A stretch of 64,000 bases of DNA, taken from positions 1 to 64,000 of the forward strand of contig NC_007350.1 in assembly GCF_000010125.1 (NCBI RefSeq), in the 5' to 3' direction. The position numbers were made by a program, and so were the translations under genes. This stretch comes from Staphylococcus saprophyticus subsp. saprophyticus ATCC 15305 = NCTC 7292. Lineage in GTDB: Bacteria > Bacillota > Bacilli > Staphylococcales > Staphylococcaceae. The notes below the pieces were generated by a model. That model saw only the letters and a list, made by a program, of their open reading frames with translations. It was not told the DNA's origin and ran no database searches. Each line of letters begins with the position of its first letter. The first letter of the stretch is position 1. Shown here one piece after another: positions 14,528 to 25,364 of this stretch.

Positions 14528-15229
14528 ATGGAAAATGAAGCGCATGTAACATTTAAACAAGGTGTCAAAGCGTGTATTCCTACCTTGTTAGGATACGCAG
14601 GTGTGGGTTTATCATTTGGAATTGTTGCAGTTGCTTCAGGATTTAGCTTGTTGGAAATTATTTTACTGTGTTTGCTTGTATACGCAGGCGCAGCACAATT
14701 TATAATTTGCGCGCTTGTTATTGCAGGTACACCTATATCCGCAATTGTATTAACTGCGTTCATCGTCAATTCTAGGATGTTCTTATTAAGTATGACACTT
14801 GCACCAAGCTATAAAGATTATAGTTTACTAAATAGAATTGGGTTGGCAACATTGGTAACAGATGAAACATTTGGGGTTGCAGTGACACCACATCTAAAAG
14901 GCGAAAAAATTAATGATCGATGGCTACACGGTTTGAATATAACGGCTTATGTTTTTTGGACGATTGCATGTATTATTGGTGCTTTATTTGGTAAATACAT
15001 CCATGACCCAGACGTATTAGGCTTAGACTTTGCAATAACGGCTATGTTTATTTTTCTTGCCGTCTCCCAATTTGAATCAATCAGGCGCTCAAAAGTTAAG
15101 ATTTACTTAGTTCTGATTATTTGTGTCATTGTGATGATGTTGGGATTAAGTTTATTTATGCCATCATATTTAGCGATTATTTTAGCTTCTACAATAACGG
15201 CAGCACTTGGGGTGGTGATGGAACGATGA
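14528..15229 (+). CDS. azlC: AzlC family branched-chain amino acid permease subunit
   Basis: Large subunit of the two-part AzlCD exporter for branched-chain amino acids or analogues, in the membrane. The ATG at 14528 gives 233 aa, with GAGAGGGTGG upstream. Family features are the N-terminal FKQGVKACIPTLLGYAGVGL, the YAGAAQFI block near residue 58, and several hydrophobic segments. The stop overlaps the azlD start by four bases (ATGA), so the two subunits are translationally coupled. The substrate is inferred from the family only. Confidence 0.9.
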   Translation: MENEAHVTFKQGVKACIPTLLGYAGVGLSFGIVAVASGFSLLEIILLCLLVYAGAAQFIICALVIAGTPISAIVLTAFIVNSRMFLLSMTLAPSYKDYSLLNRIGLATLVTDETFGVAVTPHLKGEKINDRWLHGLNITAYVFWTIACIIGALFGKYIHDPDVLGLDFAITAMFIFLAVSQFESIRRSKVKIYLVLIICVIVMMLGLSLFMPSYLAIILASTITAALGVVMER

Positions 15230-15555
15230 CGACAACGATACATATGTTAACGATTATTATTTTATGCGGAATTGTGACATGGTTGACTCGAATTATACCG
15301 TTTGTGATGATTTCTAAAGTTCATTTATCTGAACGTGTAGTCAAATGGCTCTCTTTTATCCCAATTACATTGTTTACAGCGTTGATTATTGATGGTGTCT
15401 TGGTTCAACAAGAGGGCGTAATGGGATACACAATCAATATGCCATTTTTGATAACGATGATACCTACGATTGTAGTTGCCATCGTTTCAAGAAGTTTAAC
15501 GATAACGATTTTAAGTGGGATTATTATTATGGCATTGTTGAGATGGGTTTTTTAA
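15226..15555 (+). CDS. azlD: AzlD family branched-chain amino acid transport subunit
   Basis: Small membrane partner of AzlC, 109 aa, with about four hydrophobic helices. The AzlD block TWLTRIIPFVM lies near the N-terminus. I chose the ATG at 15226 because it overlaps the azlC stop; an open frame extending upstream to 15121 lies inside azlC and is not used. Both subunits are needed for transport in the characterised B. subtilis system. Confidence 0.88.
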   Translation: MTTTIHMLTIIILCGIVTWLTRIIPFVMISKVHLSERVVKWLSFIPITLFTALIIDGVLVQQEGVMGYTINMPFLITMIPTIVVAIVSRSLTITILSGIIIMALLRWVF

Positions 15556-15668
15556 AGAATATCATTGATGAAACACAGGATATCCGTTAGAATTAGAATA
15601 ATTAGAAAATTATGATATTTCCAATTTTTAGTCTGTCATACTTTCGTTTTATACAATTAAAATCAAAT

Positions 15669-15808
15669 CTTATTTCGAGAAGCTGAGGGACTTGGCCCAG
15701 TGATGCTTCAGCAACCGGCTGTGTAGTACGGTGCTAAAACCAACGATACACTCGAATGATAAGTAATTATAACTTCTTACTTATGTTATATGAGTGAGAA
15801 GTTTTTTA
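15669..15808 (+). promoter_or_regulatory. SAM-I (S-box) riboswitch with terminator, upstream of metX
   Basis: The closing helix pairs CTTATTTCGAG (from 15669) with CTCGAATGATAAG (to 15763). Inside are the hallmark S-box segments GCTGAGGGA, GATGCTTCAGCAACC and GTGCTAAAACC. A terminator stem AACTTCT / AGAAGTT with T-run follows at 15771-15808. When S-adenosylmethionine is plentiful the terminator forms and metX is off. Confidence 0.95.
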
Positions 15809-15826
15809 TTAAGTAGGAGGGAAATC

Positions 15827-16795
15827 ATGACGAATTATACGGTAGATACTTTAGAATTAGGGCCTTTTACAACGGAATCTGGAGAACTCATATCTAATTT
15901 GAAACTACGCTATGAACATGTGGGGTTGAAAGGACAACCTTTAGTTGTTGTCTGTCACGCTTTGACAGGTAACCATTTAACATATGGGACAAATGATCAA
16001 CCAGGATGGTGGAGAGGTATCATTGATGGGGGCTATATGCCCATCAATGATTATCAATTTTTAACTTTTAATGTAATTGGTAGTCCGTATGGTTCAAGTT
16101 CGGCATTAACAGATGCTGATTTCCCTCAAACGCTCACGTTAAGAGACATTGTACGTGCAATTGAAATAGGCATAGAAACGTTAGGATTTGAACACATTAA
16201 TATTCTCATTGGTGGTTCTTTAGGAGGCATGCAAGCGATTGAATTATTATATAATCGCAAATTTAATGTCGATAAAGCCGTTATACTTGCTGCAACGGAT
16301 AAAACATCATCCTACAGTCGAGCGTTTAACGAGATAGCGAGGCAAGCCATTCATTTAGATCCTAAAAATGGTATGAGTATCGCTAGACAATTGGGTTTCT
16401 TAACTTATCGATCATCTAAAAGTTACGATAAGCGCTTTTCACCAGATCAAGTTGTCGCCTATCAAAAACATCAAGGTGATAAGTTTATGAATCATTTTGA
16501 TTACGCATGTTATTTAACACTGCTGGATGTCTTGGATAGTCATGATGTCGATAGAGGACGTGATGATGTGGATGAAGTATTCCGTAATTTAGATACGAAG
16601 GTTATGACAATGGGCTTTACCGATGACTTACTTTATCCTGATGACCTTGTTCGAGCAGTCGGCGAGCGCTTTAAATTTCATAAACATTTTTTCGTTCCTG
16701 ACAATGTAGGACATGATGGATTTTTACTTAACTTCAATGATTGGGCGCCGAATCTATATCACTTTTTAAAAGTCTATAAAATCAAACGTAAATGA
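15827..16795 (+). CDS. metX: homoserine O-acetyltransferase (MetX family)
   Basis: Alpha/beta-hydrolase enzyme that acetylates homoserine for methionine synthesis. The ATG at 15827 has GGAGG upstream and gives 322 aa; an upstream start at 15794 lies in the riboswitch terminator and is rejected. The nucleophile is Ser131 in GGSLGGMQ, the Asp is in DDLLYPDDL, and the His is in NVGHDGFLLNF. The SAM riboswitch in front supports a methionine role. Acetyl rather than succinyl donor is inferred from the family. Confidence 0.92.
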   Translation: MTNYTVDTLELGPFTTESGELISNLKLRYEHVGLKGQPLVVVCHALTGNHLTYGTNDQPGWWRGIIDGGYMPINDYQFLTFNVIGSPYGSSSALTDADFPQTLTLRDIVRAIEIGIETLGFEHINILIGGSLGGMQAIELLYNRKFNVDKAVILAATDKTSSYSRAFNEIARQAIHLDPKNGMSIARQLGFLTYRSSKSYDKRFSPDQVVAYQKHQGDKFMNHFDYACYLTLLDVLDSHDVDRGRDDVDEVFRNLDTKVMTMGFTDDLLYPDDLVRAVGERFKFHKHFFVPDNVGHDGFLLNFNDWAPNLYHFLKVYKIKRK

Positions 16796-17075
16796 ACTAA
16801 CTAAATAGATTTAATTTTTGGGATGTGCCGGTTGTCTTCTTACTACTAAATAGAGGTGAGAAACAAGTTGGTTACATCCTATTTTTGTGTGAAATATAAA
16901 TAAGTTGTTGTTAGTGAAGAAGCGATTGATATATAACAATGATTTCTAAGGATTATAGTGAAGGTGTATTTTCTGAATAGAACTTCTATATAAAATGGGT
17001 TGCCAATAATTGTATAAAAGTTTTAAAGAGGTTAAAATAAAGGGTATAGTCAAAAATAGTATGGGAGTGGCGAAT

Positions 17076-17987
17076 TTGTTTTCTAAAATATATCCTAAAG
17101 CAACTGTGCTTAGTATTCTAACGCTAATCGTAGTCGCTTTGGCTTTGCATATATTACCACCGCTTGGTCTTGTATTGAGCGCGTTTGCGACAATTCCTGG
17201 CATTATCTTATGGCATAAATCAATTGAATCATTCGGATTGACAGCTGTCGTAACGGTTGTATTAACAACTTTACTGGGTAATATATTTGTATTAAGTATC
17301 ATGGTCCTCGTGCTCATTACGAGTTTCGTTGTTGGCCAATTATTAAAAGAAAGAACATCTAAAGAACGTATACTATATATAACGACTACATATATTAGTA
17401 TGATTTCATTAATTGCATTTATGGGACTGCAAACGTTTGATAAGATACCAAGCGCGACAGTTTTAATGAACCCAATAAAAGATCAAATGCATCAGGTTAT
17501 TTCAGGTGCTTCAGTTGGTAACGAGTATAAACAAATGCTCGAAGAGGGATTCCGTCAATTGGCAGTTCAGTTACCAAGTATGGTAATCATTGCAGTTTTT
17601 CTACTTATTTTAATCAATTTAATTATTACTTTTCCAATTTTACGTAAATTCAAAATCGCTACACCAATATTTAAACCATTATATGCTTGGCAGATGAGCC
17701 GTTCATTATTATGGATATATATTATTGTCTTGATTTGTGTTATGTTTGCAAGCCAAGCTGGTACTTTCCAAAGTATCGTTTTAAACTTTGAAATTGTGTT
17801 ATCATTATGTATGTATATTCAGGGGTTAAGTGTTATTCACTTTTTCGGCAAAGCAAAATCAATGCCACTCGTACTTACTGTGTTACTAATGGTTATAGGG
17901 ACAATTTTAATGCCATTAACACATATTGTAAGTCTCCTGGGTGTAATCGATTTATGTTTTAACTTAAAAAGTATCATTAAAAAATGA
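17076..17987 (+). CDS. yybS: YybS family membrane protein (DUF2232)
   Basis: A polytopic membrane protein of unknown function that usually sits before gdpP and rplI in Bacillales. The TTG at 17076 gives 303 aa (MFSKIYPKATVLSIL) with GGGAG at 17063-17067. Starts at ATG 17061 or further upstream (17010) are possible but overlap or precede that site. About seven to eight hydrophobic segments are visible. It ends 14 bases before gdpP and is probably cotranscribed with it. The gap 16796-17075 shows nothing notable. Confidence 0.82.
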   Translation: MFSKIYPKATVLSILTLIVVALALHILPPLGLVLSAFATIPGIILWHKSIESFGLTAVVTVVLTTLLGNIFVLSIMVLVLITSFVVGQLLKERTSKERILYITTTYISMISLIAFMGLQTFDKIPSATVLMNPIKDQMHQVISGASVGNEYKQMLEEGFRQLAVQLPSMVIIAVFLLILINLIITFPILRKFKIATPIFKPLYAWQMSRSLLWIYIIVLICVMFASQAGTFQSIVLNFEIVLSLCMYIQGLSVIHFFGKAKSMPLVLTVLLMVIGTILMPLTHIVSLLGVIDLCFNLKSIIKK

Positions 17988-18001
17988 TTTGAGGTGGAAG
18001 A

Positions 18002-19969
18002 ATGAACCGTCAATCCACTAAAAAAGCGTTGATTTTACCATTTGTAATTATGACGCTCACGGCAATTGCGCTGGTTGTAGTTTGGTTTGTTTTTAACCAA
18101 CTCGTAGCAGGTATAGCGACGATTGTATTAGTGATTATTATTATAGGGACAGCATTTATGGTAAGACAAGCTTTACAAAAATTAGACAGCTATGTGGACA
18201 ATTTAAGTGGTCATATCTCTGAAGGTAGTAATTTCGCAATTAAAAATCTACCTATCGGAATGATTATCTTAGATGAAAATGAAAACATAGAGTGGATGAA
18301 TAGATTTATGTCGGAACGTTTAAATCGTAATGTAATTTCCGACCCAGTCAACGAAGTATATCCTAATATCTTAAAACAATTAGAAAAAACACAAGAAATA
18401 GAAATTAATGAAAATGAATACCACTATCGTGTGCGTTATTCAGAAAAAGAACACGTGCTTTATTTCTTCGACATTACAAAAGAAGTCTATACAAATGAAT
18501 TATATGAATCATCTAAACCAATTATAGCGACATTATTCTTGGATAATTATGATGAAATTACCCAAAATATGAATGATACGCAAAAATCAGAAATTAACTC
18601 AATGGTTACGCGCGTCATCAGTAGATGGGCAACGGAACATAATATTTACTTTAAACGCTATAGTTCGGATCAATTCGTGGCATATTTAAACCAAAATATT
18701 TTAAACGAAATTGAAGCAACTAACTTTAGTATTTTAAGCCAATTACGTGAAAAGAGCGTAGGTTATCGCGCGCAATTAACATTAAGTATTGGTGTGGGTG
18801 AAGGTTCTGAAAATCTAATTGATCTTGGAGAACTTTCTCAATCTGGCCTAGATTTAGCACTCGGTCGTGGTGGCGACCAAGTTGCGATTAAACACATAAA
18901 CGGTAATGTACGTTTCTATGGTGGTAAGACTGACCCCATGGAAAAACGTACACGTGTAAGAGCGCGTGTTATCTCACATGCACTTAAAGATATCTTAATG
19001 GAAGGCGACAAAGTGATTATCATGGGGCACAAACGTCCCGATTTAGACGCAATTGGTGCAGCAATCGGTGTATCCCGTTTTGCGATGATGAATAACCTAG
19101 ATGCCTATATCGTTTTAAATGAATCTGATATCGATCCGACGTTACGACGTGTTATGGATGCGGTAAATGAAAAACCAGAACTTAAAGATCGTTTCATCAC
19201 TTCAGATGAAGCATGGGATATTATGACTTCCAAGACAACACTTGTCGTTGTAGATACGCACAAACCAGAAATGGTCATCGATGAAAATATTTTAAATAAA
19301 GCCAATCGTAAAGTAGTCATTGACCATCATAGACGTGGTGAAAGTTTCATTTCGAGTCCATTACTTGTATATATGGAACCTTATGCAAGTTCAACAGCAG
19401 AACTCGTTACAGAATTACTCGAGTATCAACCAACAGAACAGCGTCTGACACGTTTAGAATCAACGGTCATGTTTGCCGGCATCATTGTAGATACACGTAA
19501 CTTTACATTACGTACCGGCTCTAGAACATTTGATGCGGCAAGTTATTTACGTGCACATGGTGCCGATACAATCTTGACGCAACATTTCTTAAAAGATGAC
19601 CTTGATACGTATATTAATCGTACTGAATTGATTCAAACAGTGAAACTACAAGATAATGGTGTTGCCATTGCACATGGTTCAGATGAGAAAATCTACCATC
19701 CTGTTACAGTTGCACAAGCTGCCGATGAACTGTTAAGTTTAGATGGTGTAGAAGCTTCTTATGTAATTGCAAGAAGAGAAGACAATGTCGTAGGTATGTC
19801 TGCGCGTTCACTTGGTGCAGTCAATGTTCAGTTAACAATGGAAGCACTTGGTGGTGGAGGTCATTTAACGAATGCAGCAACACAATTAAAAGATGTGACT
19901 GTTGATGAAGCAATTGAAAAATTACAACAAGCTATAACAGAACAAATGAGTAGGAGTGAAAATTCATGA
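18002..19969 (+). CDS. gdpP: cyclic-di-AMP phosphodiesterase GdpP
   Basis: Membrane-bound enzyme that hydrolyses c-di-AMP and so affects cell-wall stress, beta-lactam tolerance and osmolyte uptake. The protein has 655 aa. Two transmembrane helices are in residues 10-55, then a degenerate PAS (~80-160), a degenerate GGDEF (~170-300), and DHH/DHHA1 domains. DHH motifs include [20 protein letters not shown] and VIDHHRRGE; the DHHA1 glycine block is GGGGH. All catalytic motifs look intact. The stop overlaps the rplI start (ATGA). Confidence 0.96.
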   Translation: MNRQSTKKALILPFVIMTLTAIALVVVWFVFNQLVAGIATIVLVIIIIGTAFMVRQALQKLDSYVDNLSGHISEGSNFAIKNLPIGMIILDENENIEWMNRFMSERLNRNVISDPVNEVYPNILKQLEKTQEIEINENEYHYRVRYSEKEHVLYFFDITKEVYTNELYESSKPIIATLFLDNYDEITQNMNDTQKSEINSMVTRVISRWATEHNIYFKRYSSDQFVAYLNQNILNEIEATNFSILSQLREKSVGYRAQLTLSIGVGEGSENLIDLGELSQSGLDLALGRGGDQVAIKHINGNVRFYGGKTDPMEKRTRVRARVISHALKDILMEGDKVIIMGHKRPDLDAIGAAIGVSRFAMMNNLDAYIVLNESDIDPTLRRVMDAVNEKPELKDRFITSDEAWDIMTSKTTLVVVDTHKPEMVIDENILNKANRKVVIDHHRRGESFISSPLLVYMEPYASSTAELVTELLEYQPTEQRLTRLESTVMFAGIIVDTRNFTLRTGSRTFDAASYLRAHGADTILTQHFLKDDLDTYINRTELIQTVKLQDNGVAIAHGSDEKIYHPVTVAQAADELLSLDGVEASYVIARREDNVVGMSARSLGAVNVQLTMEALGGGGHLTNAATQLKDVTVDEAIEKLQQAITEQMSRSENS

Positions 19970-20412
19970 AAGTAATATTCACACAAGATGTTAAAGGTAA
20001 AGGTAAAAAAGGCGAAGTTAAAGACGTACCAGTTGGTTACGCAAATAACTTCTTATTGAAGAAAAACATGGCAGTTGAAGCAACGCCAGGTAACTTAAGA
20101 CAATTAGAACAAAAAAATAAAGCTGCTGAAGCAGAACGTCAACAAGAAATTGAAGATGCTAAAAAATTAAAAGAACAATTAAGTGAGATTGAAGTCGAAG
20201 TATCTGCTAAAACAGGTGAAGGCGGTAAATTATTTGGTTCAGTAAGTACCAAACAAATCACACAAGCATTACAACAACAACATGACATTAAGATTGATAA
20301 ACGTAAAATGGACTTACCAAATGGTATCCATGCATTAGGTTACACTAACGTACCAGTTAAATTAGACAAAGAAGTTGAAGGTACAATTCGTGTACACACA
20401 GTTGAACAATAA
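19966..20412 (+). CDS. rplI: 50S ribosomal protein L9
   Basis: L9 binds 23S rRNA at the base of the L1 stalk. The protein has 148 aa. The N-terminal domain starts [19 protein letters not shown] and contains [18 protein letters not shown] long helix linker (~40-75) is rich in E, K and Q, and the C-terminal domain contains [14 protein letters not shown]. It is coupled to gdpP by a four-base overlap, and dnaB follows after 30 bases. Confidence 0.98.
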   Translation: MKVIFTQDVKGKGKKGEVKDVPVGYANNFLLKKNMAVEATPGNLRQLEQKNKAAEAERQQEIEDAKKLKEQLSEIEVEVSAKTGEGGKLFGSVSTKQITQALQQQHDIKIDKRKMDLPNGIHALGYTNVPVKLDKEVEGTIRVHTVEQ

Positions 20413-20442
20413 TAACGGATTGAGATATGAGGTGTAAGCGCA

Positions 20443-21852
20443 ATGGATGGAATGGATGGAATGTACGAACAAAATCAAATGCCACACAGTAATGAGGCTG
20501 AACAGTCTGTCTTAGGTGCCATTATCATAGATCCAGAATTAATCAACACTACTCAGGAAGTATTACTTCCTGAGTCCTTTTATAGAGGGGCACACCAGCA
20601 CATTTTCAGAGCAATGATGAACCTCAATGAAGATAATAAAGATATCGATGTCGTTACCATTATGGATCAGTTATCCCAAGAAGGACGATTGAATGAAGCG
20701 GGCGGTCCTCAATATCTTGCAGAATTATCAAGTAATGTGCCGACCACACGTAATATTCAATATTATACGGAAATTGTGTTTAAACACGCCACGAAGCGTA
20801 AATTAATTCAAACTGCGGATAGTATTGCGAACGATGGCTATAATGATGAACTGGAACTAGATACGATACTTAACGATGCTGAACGTCGTATATTAGAACT
20901 ATCATCCACACGTGAAAGTGATGGATTTAAAGACATTCGAGATGTCTTAGGTGATGTTTATGAAAATGCAGAACTATTAGATCAGAACAGTGGTCAAACG
21001 CCAGGTATTCCAACAGGGTATCGCGATTTAGACCAAATGACAGCGGGTTTTAACCGTAACGATTTAATTATCTTAGCAGCACGTCCTTCGGTAGGTAAGA
21101 CTGCCTTCGCACTTAATATTGCACAAAAAGTGGCAACACATGAAGATCATTTTTCTGTAGGGATCTTTTCTTTAGAGATGGGTGCAGACCAGTTAGCAAC
21201 ACGTATGATTTGTAGCTCGGGCAATGTGGATTCGAACCGCTTAAGAACAGGTATGATGACTGAGGAAGACTGGAATCGTTTCACAATTGCTGTAGGTAAA
21301 TTATCACGTACAAAGATATTTATTGATGATACACCTGGGATTCGTATCACAGATATTCGTTCAAAGTGTCGTCGCTTGAAACAAGAACATGGCTTAGACA
21401 TGATTGTTATTGACTACTTACAGTTAATTTCAGGTAGTGGTTCTCGTTTTTCTGACAATCGACAACAAGAAGTATCAGAAATATCACGTACTTTAAAGGC
21501 GATTGCCAGAGAATTAGAATGTCCTGTGATTGCATTGAGTCAGTTATCTCGTGGTGTAGAACAACGTCAGGATAAACGTCCGATGATGAGTGATATACGT
21601 GAGTCGGGTTCTATCGAGCAAGATGCCGATATCGTAGCCTTCTTATATCGTGATGATTATTACAATCGTGGCGAAGATGAAGACGACGATGATGATTCAA
21701 ATTACGAACCACAAACGAATGACGATAATGGTGAAATTGAAATCATTATTGCGAAACAACGTAACGGCCCTACAGGCACCGTTAAGTTACACTTTATGAA
21801 ACAATATAATAAATTTACAGATATAGATTATGCACATGCTGATTTTGGATAA
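20443..21852 (+). CDS. dnaB: replicative DNA helicase DnaB
   Basis: Hexameric fork helicase (called DnaC in B. subtilis). The protein has 469 aa. The N-terminal primase-interacting domain begins SNEAEQSVLGAIIIDPEL. The RecA-like domain has Walker A ARPSVGKTAFALN near 213, Walker B MIVIDYLQLI and the arginine-finger region LSQLSRGVEQR. A D/E-rich loop (GEDEDDDDDSN) lies near residue 410. The N-terminus repeats MDG twice; initiation could be at either ATG, and I keep the first with GAGGTG upstream. Confidence 0.97.
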   Translation: MDGMDGMYEQNQMPHSNEAEQSVLGAIIIDPELINTTQEVLLPESFYRGAHQHIFRAMMNLNEDNKDIDVVTIMDQLSQEGRLNEAGGPQYLAELSSNVPTTRNIQYYTEIVFKHATKRKLIQTADSIANDGYNDELELDTILNDAERRILELSSTRESDGFKDIRDVLGDVYENAELLDQNSGQTPGIPTGYRDLDQMTAGFNRNDLIILAARPSVGKTAFALNIAQKVATHEDHFSVGIFSLEMGADQLATRMICSSGNVDSNRLRTGMMTEEDWNRFTIAVGKLSRTKIFIDDTPGIRITDIRSKCRRLKQEHGLDMIVIDYLQLISGSGSRFSDNRQQEVSEISRTLKAIARELECPVIALSQLSRGVEQRQDKRPMMSDIRESGSIEQDADIVAFLYRDDYYNRGEDEDDDDDSNYEPQTNDDNGEIEIIIAKQRNGPTGTVKLHFMKQYNKFTDIDYAHADFG

Positions 21853-21880
21853 GGTAAAAAAATAATTTTCTTGTTAATTT

Positions 21881-21926
21881 CCGTACAATAATACAAATAC
21901 GTATTTTATTGTACGGTTTTTGTTTG
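21881..21926 (+). terminator. intrinsic terminator after dnaB
   Basis: CCGTACAATAA pairs with TTATTGTACGG, followed by T-rich DNA. The rest of the gap to purA has no gene. Confidence 0.85.
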
Positions 21927-22147
21927 TGTTTATTGCCGTGTATTCGCGGTAAGTATGTGTCCTTATAAATGTAAAAAATGGTCTTAATACTTGGTGCGAC
22001 TGGATTTAAACTGTATCTCTTTCCACTTTGAACACCATCAAAATTTTCAAAATATAAATAAATTAATGTTCGATTTTTGGTTTGCAATATGGTTGGTGTA
22101 TTGGTAAAATACGTAATGGTTAATCGAGAAAACTTGGAGGTGCTCAT

Positions 22148-23431
22148 ATGTCATCAATAGTAGTCGTTGGGACACAATGGGGAGACGAAGGTAAAGGTAA
22201 AATTACAGATTTCTTAGCAGAACAAGCAGATGTTATTGCACGTTTTTCAGGCGGTAACAATGCAGGCCACACAATTAAATTTGGTGGAGAAACATATAAA
22301 TTACACTTAGTGCCATCTGGTATTTTCTATAAAGAAAAATTAGCAGTTATTGGTAATGGTGTCGTTGTCGATCCAGTAGCACTATTAAAAGAATTAGACG
22401 CGCTAAACGAAAGAGGTATTTCAACGGATAATTTACGCATTTCAAACCGTGCGCAAGTTATTTTACCTTATCATATTAAACAAGATGAATATGAAGAAGA
22501 ACGTCGCGGAGATAATAAAATCGGTACAACGAAAAAAGGTATCGGTCCAGCTTATGTAGATAAAGCACAACGTATTGGTATCCGTGTCGCAGATTTATTA
22601 GATAAAGAAACATTTGAAAAATTATTAAAAGATAATATTGAATACAAAGGTGCATACTTCGAAGGGATGTTTGGCAAAGCATGTCCTACATTTGAAGAAA
22701 TCTTTGAAACATATTATGCAGCTGGTCAACGTTTAGCACAATTCGTGACAGATACTGCAAAAGTTTTAGATGATGCCTTTGTAGCTGACGAAAAAGTATT
22801 ATTCGAAGGCGCACAAGGTGTGATGTTAGATATCGACCATGGTACATATCCATTCGTTACATCAAGTAACCCAGTTGCAGGTAATGTGACTGTCGGTGGC
22901 GGTGTAGGTCCAACATTCGTCTCTAAAGTTATCGGTGTGTGTAAAGCCTATACATCACGTGTCGGCGATGGTCCATTCCCAACAGAACTATTTGACGAAG
23001 ATGGGCACCACATCCGTGAAGTAGGTCGTGAATACGGTACAACAACAGGACGTCCACGTCGTGTAGGTTGGTTCGACTCAGTTGTATTACGTCATTCTCG
23101 TCGTGCAAGTGGTATTACAGATTTATCTATTAACTCAATTGATGTATTAACAGGCCTTAAAGAAGTTAAAATCTGTACTGCTTATGAGTTAGACGGTAAA
23201 GAAATTACGGAATACCCAGCTAACTTGAAAGACTTACAACGTTGTAAGCCAATTTTTGAAACATTACCAGGTTGGACAGAAGATGTGACAGGTTGTCGTT
23301 CATTAGAAGAATTACCTAATAATGCGCGTAGATACTTAGAACGTATTTCTGAATTATGTGACGTGAAGATTTCAATCTTCTCAGTAGGTCCAGACCGTAA
23401 TCAAACAAACCTATTAAAATCACTATGGTAA
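22148..23431 (+). CDS. purA: adenylosuccinate synthetase
   Basis: Makes adenylosuccinate from IMP, aspartate and GTP, the first step from IMP to AMP. The protein has 427 aa, the normal length, and GGAGG lies just before the ATG. The GTP loop WGDEGKGKI is at residues ~11-19. Further family blocks are [10 protein letters not shown], the IMP-site [11 protein letters not shown] and [11 protein letters not shown]. It stands alone with its own terminator, between dnaB and the tRNA pair, as in other staphylococci. Confidence 0.98.
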   Translation: MSSIVVVGTQWGDEGKGKITDFLAEQADVIARFSGGNNAGHTIKFGGETYKLHLVPSGIFYKEKLAVIGNGVVVDPVALLKELDALNERGISTDNLRISNRAQVILPYHIKQDEYEEERRGDNKIGTTKKGIGPAYVDKAQRIGIRVADLLDKETFEKLLKDNIEYKGAYFEGMFGKACPTFEEIFETYYAAGQRLAQFVTDTAKVLDDAFVADEKVLFEGAQGVMLDIDHGTYPFVTSSNPVAGNVTVGGGVGPTFVSKVIGVCKAYTSRVGDGPFPTELFDEDGHHIREVGREYGTTTGRPRRVGWFDSVVLRHSRRASGITDLSINSIDVLTGLKEVKICTAYELDGKEITEYPANLKDLQRCKPIFETLPGWTEDVTGCRSLEELPNNARRYLERISELCDVKISIFSVGPDRNQTNLLKSLW

Positions 23432-23452
23432 AGATTGTAGATTAGATATTAT

Positions 23453-23509
23453 AAAAACCTTGTAGATGTCATCACACAATGAGTGGATGGTACTTCGACA
23501 AGGTTTTTT
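23453..23509. terminator. terminator between purA and the convergent glycosyltransferase
   Basis: AAAAACCTTGT pairs with ACAAGGTTTTT around a long loop. The A-run and T-run allow action on both strands. Confidence 0.8.
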
Positions 23510-23520
23510 GTTTATCTATA

Positions 23521-24732
23521 TTAATGATTTATGTGATGATCGCGAAAAGTGAGGATTTGATCAACTGCCGTTACGTAACCAGGTTGATCCAAGGCTTGTG
23601 TTTGCTTGATTTTTTTAATCTGTGCTTGATAAGTTGCGCGATTCTGTAACATTTCCACAACTTTTGCTTTCAAATCTTCGGTTGTGACAGTTTCAGAATT
23701 CAGTTGTTGACCTACGTTGATATTTTCAATTTGTTGCGCAACGAGCGGTTGGTCCGCATTTTGTGGAAAAGCCAATAAAGGCACATCCATTAATAATGCT
23801 TCATTTGTACTATTCATTCCAGCATGTGTTAAGAAAAGTGCTGTATGCTGTAATAGTTCTGTCTGAGGTACATAGGATTTCAATAATACATTATCAGGGA
23901 CTGTATCAAAGTCAGCCGCGTTATTTGCTTCACCAATCGATACGATGACAGATACATCAAGATCTTTTAACGCGGCAAAACATTGATTAAAGAAACCAAT
24001 ATTTTGATTAAATACCGTGCCAAGGGAAACGTAAACTATTGGTCGGCTTTGATCAACTTGACTCATAAAATCCGTTGACTGTGGTTGCATCACAGATGGT
24101 CCAACAAAACGATAATGTGCTGAATCAAATAATTCAGGATTTATTTGGAATTTTTCCAAGATATAAGCAATATTGAAATCCCCCGGATTATTCATTGTTT
24201 CATAACGTGAGTTAACCTCGACGCCATAGGTTGTTTGAATATGCTGTTGTAAATGATTAAAAGTGTCTTCTACGTCATTCATTTCTGTTTCTGATAACGC
24301 CTGTGCATTATAGTTGAGTGCCGCTTCAAACGTTTCTGCAGTATGTGCAAAAGAGGTAATCGACGAAATGGTAGGAATATGTAATTTTTGCGCAATTAAG
24401 TTACCAAAACTAAACATGGAGTCAGAAATTAAATAATCATAATGTTCATTTTTCGTATCTTCCAAAATCTTTGGAAGTATTACATCCGCAGTATTCAATA
24501 AGCCGTTGACGACGTGGAATAAATTGCCAGAGCCGTATGCTGTAAAGCGTTGTATAATCTCATCTGTTGGTAGTGTACGTATTTCCACACCCGTATCTTT
24601 TAGCTTGTCTTGATATTGATCTCCAATGTAGTAAACCACCTCTTCACCACGCGCCACAAGTTCTTTACACACGGCAATCGTAGGATTAAGATGTCCAATG
24701 GATCCTGAATTAATAAATAATACCTTAGCCAA
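23521..24732 (-). CDS. MGT-type UDP-glycosyltransferase (GT1 family)
   Basis: A 403-aa GT-B enzyme like macrolide glycosyltransferases and Bacillus YjiC, which move a sugar from a UDP-sugar to small hydrophobic acceptors. The N-terminal acceptor domain begins FINSGSIGHLNPTIAVCKEL. The donor-binding signature in the C-terminal half is LFLTHAGMNSTNEALL followed by PLLAFPQNADQP. Ribosome binding site GAGGAGGGC lies before the ATG. Nothing adjacent hints at a substrate. It may detoxify an antibiotic or modify a lipid; this is inference. Confidence 0.85.
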   Translation of the reverse strand: MAKVLFINSGSIGHLNPTIAVCKELVARGEEVVYYIGDQYQDKLKDTGVEIRTLPTDEIIQRFTAYGSGNLFHVVNGLLNTADVILPKILEDTKNEHYDYLISDSMFSFGNLIAQKLHIPTISSITSFAHTAETFEAALNYNAQALSETEMNDVEDTFNHLQQHIQTTYGVEVNSRYETMNNPGDFNIAYILEKFQINPELFDSAHYRFVGPSVMQPQSTDFMSQVDQSRPIVYVSLGTVFNQNIGFFNQCFAALKDLDVSVIVSIGEANNAADFDTVPDNVLLKSYVPQTELLQHTALFLTHAGMNSTNEALLMDVPLLAFPQNADQPLVAQQIENINVGQQLNSETVTTEDLKAKVVEMLQNRATYQAQIKKIKQTQALDQPGYVTAVDQILTFRDHHINH

Positions 24733-24968
24733 TCATAAGCCCTCCTCATATTTTATTTAACTAGTTTATCAAAAAGTGTTGAAAACAAAAAAGATTTAAA
24801 TTTTAATAGTTTTTAAAAAATATCAATTTCTCATATTTTAGTGACTGAAATGATAAAAATGAATGTGCTGCCATACCAATATGACAGACTTTTTAAGCGT
24901 TTTAGCACCGTATTTGAACTTTATACAATTAATATAGAAAATTATACTAATAAAATTAAAAAAATAGC

Positions 24969-24997
24969 TTGTCATCCGGTATAAGAGTTGATATAAT
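24969..24997 (+). promoter_or_regulatory. tRNA operon promoter
   Basis: TTGTCA (24969-24974), a 17-base spacer and a perfect TATAAT (24992-24997) lie about 20 bases before the first tRNA. Confidence 0.85.
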
Positions 24998-25016
24998 TTA
25001 TTTTGTGCTTAAGACA

Positions 25017-25091
25017 GGCTCCTTGGTCAAGCGGTTAAGACACCGCCCTTTCACGGCGGTAACACGGGTTCGAGTCCCGTAGGAGTCACCA
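25017..25091 (+). tRNA. tRNA-Glu (TTC)
   Basis: The acceptor arm GGCTCCT (25017-25023) pairs with AGGAGTC (25081-25087). The anticodon stem-loop CCGCCCTTTCACGGCGG carries TTC, and the T-arm reads CGGGTTCGAGTCCCG. Discriminator A is at 25088 and CCA is encoded at 25089-25091. It is the first of a two-tRNA operon. Confidence 0.97.
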
Positions 25092-25097
25092 TTTTTA

Positions 25098-25170
25098 GGT
25101 CTCGTAGTGTAGCGGTTAACACGCCTGCCTGTCACGCAGGAGATCGCGGGTTCGATTCCCGTCGAGACCG
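25098..25170 (+). tRNA. tRNA-Asp (GTC)
   Basis: The acceptor arm GGTCTCG (25098-25104) pairs with CGAGACC (25163-25169), with discriminator G. The anticodon loop in CCTGCCTGTCACGCAGG carries GTC. CCA is not encoded (TAT follows), unlike in the neighbouring tRNA-Glu. Confidence 0.97.
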
Positions 25171-25173
25171 TAT

Positions 25174-25202
25174 AAACCCATCCAATAGGATGGGTTTTTT
25201 TA
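25174..25202 (+). terminator. terminator of the tRNA pair
   Basis: AAACCCATCC pairs with GGATGGGTTT across AATA, followed by a T-run. Confidence 0.9.
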
Positions 25203-25364
25203 TGCGTAAATATAGAAATGTATAAGTTTTGCTAGATAATTTTTTATATCATGTTGTAATATGGTGGATGAGCAATACTTTATCGTATGTTTTGGTTGGA
25301 ACCTATTTAATGAATGAATAAACTTTTTTACAATGAAATGAAATTTAAAATGAGGAGTAAATAA

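Noticed and set aside
15121-15225. N-terminal extension of azlD
   Set aside because: It lies inside azlC in another frame; the ATGA overlap at 15226 is the normal coupled start.
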